DNA of 64,000 nucleotides from Paracentrotus lividus (Eukaryota > Echinodermata > Echinoidea > Camarodonta > Echinidae). Below are positions 28,001-34,800 of this stretch, one piece after another (position 1 is the stretch's first letter; every line of letters begins with the position of its first letter). Both the position numbers and the translations under genes were made by a program. The notes beneath the pieces are model-generated. The model was not told the origin of the DNA. It was given only the letters and a program-made list of their open reading frames with translations, and ran no database searches. The stretch spans positions 11,470,208 to 11,534,207 of the forward strand of contig CALNVZ010003426.1 in assembly GCA_940671915.1 (NCBI GenBank), given 5' to 3'.

Positions 28001-31000
28001 TGCCAGTAATGTGATTTAAACATCTACGGCCTAAATAAAGCGATATTAAACGTTTGCGCAAGCGCTCATTCCCCTCCCCCCCCCCACAAAAAAAAAAAAA
28101 AAAAAAAAAAAAAGATGTAAGAAAAATACTTTATCGGCCTACTCCCCTGGATCTGCACTGAAAACCTAAACGGGTAGACGCGACTAGCTTTAAAGCTAGT
28201 CGTAGTGATGCCCAGACTGACTAGCTTTAAAACTAGTCGGTCACGACGCACTAGCTTTCCTTCAACATAACCCGGTTATGACAGACTAGCTTTAAAACTC
28301 GTCCGTCTCTACGAACTAGCTTGAAAGCTAGTCCGTCAAGTTAGTCCGTCAAGACGGACTAGTTTTAAGTTCAGTTCAGTTCAGTTTATTTATTTTCCAA
28401 CATACAAGCAAACATACAATGTACAATAAAATCTCGAAGTGCATAATATCGAAAATGATATAAACAAGAGTATGTGTACAAATTAAAACTCACATCTGGC
28501 ACAAAGTATAATTTACAGTTGGATGGCTTGGCTTGTTAACATATAGGTCCTGTTTGTACAATGAAATCATATCTTTAAATACAAAAGAGATAGGAAGCGA
28601 ATGGACAAGAAATAGGGGAGTGAGAAAGAAAGATATAGACAAAGAGAGAGCGGGGACAGGAAGAGGGAGACAGTAGAACGGAGAGGGGGGGGGGAGGGGA
28701 GAAAGAGAGAGAGAGAGTGGGAGAGAGAGTGAAAGCAAATAAACGAAAGGGTGATATGGATACAAGACGAGACACATATACATAAACTGGTACACAAGGA
28801 TACAATGGACGATGAAAATCTATTCTGACTTGCTTCACACTTTAAAGATTAGGATAAATTGTGACTAATGGCTTTCTCAAGGAACTTGTCAGGTGATATG
28901 GTCTACCTGGCAAGGGAGTTTGGTCAATTTATGACTCTTCGGGGACCGATTGGAACAATAAAAAAGTTTATTTGTTCATTGGGGTCTGCTTTGCAAAAGT
29001 GATCATGAAGTGTTTTCATATTCACTCAGTAACAGAGATTTGATTTTTCTTTTGAATACGAAAAGGCTTGAGGCTTGCTTTATGGACGAATTTAAAGGAT
29101 TCCAAAATTTAGGACCAGCGCAAATTAGAGTGTTGGACTTAAACTGAGTCCGAACCAAGGGCAAATGGTAAAGGGAGGATTGTCTCGTAGGATAAGAGTG
29201 AACATCACTATTTTTTACAAATATAGCGCTCATGGCATGGGGCAAGACTCCAGAGTTAAGTTCATACATTAATGATCCCAAATTGTATTTATATATGTCT
29301 GCAATTTTCAAGACTCTGTGTTCGAGAAAGAGTTCATCAGTGTGTGAGCGCATTTCAGCATTGGAAACAGTTCTTATTGCTCTTTTTTGAAGCAATAATA
29401 ATGCTCGTCAGAAAGCTAGTCGGTCATGACAGACTAGCTTTACAGCTAGTCGGTCACGACAGACTAATTTTAAAGCTCGTCCGTCGTGACCGACTAGTTT
29501 GACGGACTAGCATAAAAGCTAGTCGTAGTGATGCCCAGACTGACGAGCTTTTGAGCAGGACTAGCTTTACAGCTAGTCGGTCATGGTGTAAAAGCTAGTC
29601 CGTCTCGCTTTTCTGCCGCGATGTTCTTGCTGCTGTCTTGACAGCTTAGCATGGCGGACGAGGTTAATATGGCTTCACCAGCTTGTGAGAGACGTTAAAT
29701 CTGAAATATTAGAAGACATTATAAAGATGCGATTAAAAACATGCATTTTGTCACAAGAATTTGAGCAAAAAAAAAAAAATATTATGATGATATAAATCTG
29801 AAATATTGTTTAGTTAATTATTAGTTAACATTATGGCAATTATCAAATAATGGGGGCACGAGGCCCAGGGGTCGCCGCCATGGCTTGCATCATCATGACT
29901 TTTTGTTGTAGGCCTACCTGCTTTTGCATTTTCGGCGTATACTCTTGTCCTTGAGAGCCACTTCAGAATCCCAAAGTCGTACCTCTAATCCAATATTCTT
30001 TTTATTCAGATACAGGTAATCTAAAAGAAAAGTGGCGCCTATATCTATTATTAGAATTAAATTTCAGTTTTCATAATTTAATGTGATTGTTACTATCGTT
30101 GTAAATACACACAATTTATAAATTGATTTGGCAAGACATATTAATCCATGTGAAAAAATAACGCTATCTGTGAAGTGAAACATAAGGAATTTAAAAAGAG
30201 TACTCACACAGTCATGTCACAGGAAGGAGATCGCCATTATAATTAAAATTTTAGGCTTTACGGGGTATATCAAGTGTGCGTCTGTACAGTTTGCTCATTA
30301 AATGGAATTCACGTACAGATAAGGCAACTAATAGCGATGTCCTTTCGCAATGCGCAAGTTATTCAATCAATCGTACCACCTTCTATTCACTGCTGTTGCT
30401 AAGCCGGGCATTCACCAACAATTTATAAGAATAGACGGTTCATGGGTTTTTAGTAACGAAGTATTCAACTAGCCTGTAATTAAAAAATGGAACAATATTT
30501 CTAATCTACTCTTGAATGGCATACTTGTCACGATTGATGTTATTTCGGCTATCGTATTGCTCTCAGATTGTCAAGCCAAAACAACCTTTGTTTGAGAATG
30601 TTGATTGTATCCACCTTCTATTCACTGCTGTTGCTAAGCCGGGCATTCACCAGCATTCTGTAAGAAAATACCAGGTTCTTGAGTTCTATAGTAACAAGGT
30701 ATTCAGTTAGCATGATTAGCCTGTAATTGAAGAATGGAGAACATTTGGAATCCACCGGTACTCGTGAATTGCATACTTGTCATGATAGATGTTATGTTTC
30801 GTAAGCTTTCAGATTGTCAAGCCAAAACAACCTTTGTTTCAGAATGTATCAACTTGATTATGCTCGGAAACAGAATAAATAGAGAAGGTACATTGAAACG
30901 ACATTGCAACTATTTGTATCAAAAGCTAGTCAGCCATTTTAATGGGTAACTGGGTCCACCCAGCTACTTTTATTGTCCTAGTCGGTCACGTCGACGGACT

Positions 31001-31758
31001 AGCATCAAGCTTGACGGACGAGCTTTAAAGCTCGTCCGTCAAGTTGAGAGATGTACATTCCGTTGTATGCTAGTCCGTCTCGACGGACTAACATGACAGA
31101 CTAGATTTAAAACTAGTCCGTCTTGACCGACTAGCTAGTCGGACCATTGACGGACGAGGTTATGTTTTCAGTGTGGACCTTTTTTCTTTTTTCATTTTTT
31201 TCCTTCTTTTATATTTGTTATTTTGAGTTTAAATGTACTCAGCCTATGAATGAAAATGGCCACAAGGCCACACGGATATTACCCCCCCCCCCCCTCATTA
31301 TTATTCCGAATGAATTAACAAAACTTCGCTCAAGTTTGTGTTCTTTAGTACAGAAACTCAGAGAAGAGTTAGTCACTGAGCGTATTGAGATTAATATTGA
31401 GTGGGGAAAGTTTTAAATTTATAGAAACCACTTTTACTTTCAAATTACAGAAAGTTCAAAGCTTACACTATGACAGAAAGACGGTCTGATTTCGCCTATG
31501 GCCTGTATGGTGTGAGCAAACTGGGTGTGGTCGTTCTAACCAAAATACTGGCTGAGACAATAAAACGGGATACATCTAGAGAAGATATACTCATCAATTC
31601 AGTAAGTATTCCTTGGTAAATTATCTGACCTGTAGCTTACCTGTAGCCATGACTTCAGAGTGAATAGTGCAGTGAAAAATGTTTTAGTTTGTAACATAAT
31701 GATGCTTTGGGATATGTACTTGATTGTAATTTTTCAGTGTAATCATTTGTAAAATGCA

Positions 31759-31819
<61 letters not shown>

Positions 31820-34800
31820 CTTCTTCTTTCTTTTTTGATACATTTTTTTTTATTGTTCCACTTTTGCTCGAGCTTTAATTCATTGAATGCGTTTGTCCAC
31901 GCTATTAATTTTCGGGACACTGGCTATATCTTGGACGTTGTTTTGTTGTTTTTTTTTGTCAACCCCAACAACGCCCTTTTTTGTCTAGCCTGAACGAAGT
32001 TCGGCAGAGACAGAGTGATCACTTTTCCTGTTAGTCTGTTGGTCTGTTGTTGCTTGGTCTGTTAGTCTGTTGGTCTGTTACGTTTTTTAATTTTTTGTGT
32101 AACTTGCTCTCATTTTTTTATTTCTGCATCATTTGTGTTCACACTTGGTACAAATGATACTTGCGTAATATCACATTTGTGTTGATAAGATTGATGGGGT
32201 CAAAGGTCATCTAGGGGTGAAAAGGTCAAAAGATATGAGGCCATCTGTTACACTATTACAAAAATGTTAAAGTTTTTGTTTAACTTGCTCTCATTTATTT
32301 ATTTCTTCGATTGTGCTCACACTTGGTACAAATGATTCTTGGGTATTACCACATGTGTGTTGATGAGGATGATGAGATCAAAGGTCATATAGGGGTCAAA
32401 AGGTCCCTTAAAGGTCAACTTTTTTAAAAACTTACTGTTTTCTTTATTTCTTCATCAATTGTCTTCACATTCGGTACAAAGGATTCTTGGGTATTATCAC
32501 ATGTGTTTTGATGAGGATGATGAGATCAAAGGTCATATAGGGGTTAAAAGGTCAAATTAAAAGTTGACTTTTCAACTCTTTGTTTAACTTTCATTCATTT
32601 TTTAATGGCAGTTTTGTTCACCCCTGGTATAAATTATCCTTGGTTAATACCACTTGTGTGTTAATGAAGATGATGAGGTCAGAGGTCATCTAGGGGTCAA
32701 AATGTCATATTGCGTGTTTTATTGATAGCTAAATCAGGCGAGACTCATGGTTCGCGAACCACCTTGTCTTGTTTTGGGGCACCTTTTTGTTTATCCGACC
32801 GAACAAATCTATGTTAATGTTTACGGGAGGGATTGAGGTAAAAGGTTTGATTTATGTTAAAAGATAAATAGAAAAAATACTCTTACACCCCTAATAATTA
32901 TTATCATTTACCTCAAAATAAACTTTCACCCTTCTCCTAGACAATAGACCTATAAACCTGTAACATTGTTTGATATAAAGGTGGAATATTCTGGGGGAAT
33001 CCGTCTATAACATGAATTTGCTCCTGCTTTAATTTCTTGAATGTTTTTACCTTGCTTTCATTTTTCCGGACCCTGGATATATTTTGGACATTCCCTCAAC
33101 TCTTCCCGTGGTAATTTTTTAAAAGAAGTATTCACATCCACCACGATGATAATTTTCCCTTTCATTTTGGGGACCCTTTTTATTTACTGGCCGAGCGAGC
33201 CCCCCCCCCCCCCGTCCCCTTTCACTCAGTCCACCTTCAGGAATCGCATCGGAGGTGTAGGATACGTTGTTAGTTACTGTTGCTGTTTTTAAGTCAAATT
33301 TAGGTTCATGGTTACAAGCTTAGGTATCTATTCTACGGGACGGTTTGAAGTAATAAGTGAGATGAATAAAATCGGGATATTTATAGAAACAACAATTTTG
33401 CACGAAATTTTATTTTTAACGACCTAAGCTTGTAATCGTAACCATAAACAAAGATTGAAGTTAAAAAACAATACATCTCATACGCGTTTTCTTTGGGAAA
33501 GGGGCTTTGGTGGGTCGGGTAAACAAAATGGGCCCAAAAAATAAGAAAAAATACCAAAATGTGCATCATGTGAGGTTGACAAACATTTTTTGAAAAACAA
33601 CGGGAAAGGTCGGGGGAACACCCAGCATATAGCCAGCATCCCGAAAAATGAAAGCGTGGACAAACACATTCAAGAAATTGAAGACGAAGCAAAATAACGT
33701 TGCAGGAGCCCCACCCTCCCCCCCCCCCCCCTCGCAAAAATACAATCCACCTTTATGAAGAACAGTGTAGAACCGACGGAATTTCTGGGGTAGGAATGAC
33801 GGGCCTCGGTCGGCCGGGTAAAGAAGATTGGGCCCCAAAATGAGAAGAAATGGCAAAAATGGGCGTTGTTGGGGTTCACAAACATAGCAATAATAATGGG
33901 GGAAAAAAACCTGAAAGGGTCGGGGGAACGTCCGACATAATAGCCAGTGTCTAGAAAATGATAGCGGAAACAAACACATTTAAGGAATTATAAAGCCTGA
34001 GCAAAATGATGTTACCGGGGAAAAAAACAACATTATTCCACATTTATGACGAACATTGTACATGCGATGAAAATCCAGTTCTTTTCAAATATCATGGGCC
34101 TAGAATTTCCTGAAGATTAAAACTAATTAGGTCGCCGTTATAATATTTGTGGTTTACCTAAACTTTATATCCAAATGTCACTGTTTAAAGCGAGAGCGAC
34201 CTGACCAATACCCTCATTCACTGTGTGATATAAAAACTAGTCTAAAAGTATACCTTTGGAGATAACTATCAATATTGGATTAACTGCAATAGCCTTTAAT
34301 TTTATATGTATCAAGGAAACTAAAATGTTTTGAGGAGAAAAATACTTGGTTTACAACTTGTTAACATTATTATTGGTATATGAATGTTTTGAGTAGTGAG
34401 TTAGTGTCTTTTCATTGAAATGGGTCTGTATTCTTGTGAGTATCCAGGATTTCGCACCCGCGGGGGGGGGGGGGTCCGACGTGATTTTGGCATTTTTTTT
34501 CTCTACTTTACGATCAGATAGCAAAGAATTCTAAGCAATGAGGGGTTTCAATTTTTTTAGCTCTTCATCAAAATATCATATGAACGGGAGCTGTAATTTG
34601 TCCATCAGAACGATTTGAAGGCAAGCCATATAAAATCATGTTGAATTTGTCCATCAAGTATGTGAAATCAAACAAATGTAAAATGGTTTTTTTTGTTCAG
34701 AATCCTCATAACAAATAGGCGAGCGTAAAGTGCGTAAAGTTTTTGAGGGGGTAACCTCAATTGTTTTGTATATTTAGTAAGCTTATAGTTTTATTTTGAT

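Larger units (their letters stand above)
28149..31179. mobile_element. 3-kb element with palindrome clusters at both ends
   Basis: The left end GGATCTGCACTGAAAACC is mirrored by GGTTATGTTTTCAGTGTGG at the right. Just inside each end lie arrays of CTAGCTTTAAAGCTAG-type palindromes (28175-28375 and 30975-31150), with a third cluster at 29405-29605. A LINE fragment (28376-29400) splits the left cluster, and a 240-bp tandem duplication (30372-30856) is inside. No element-encoded ORF recognised. Confidence 0.65.

Noticed and set aside
31655-31993. Poly-Lys and poly-Phe ORFs
   Set aside because: Translation of a 57-bp T tract.
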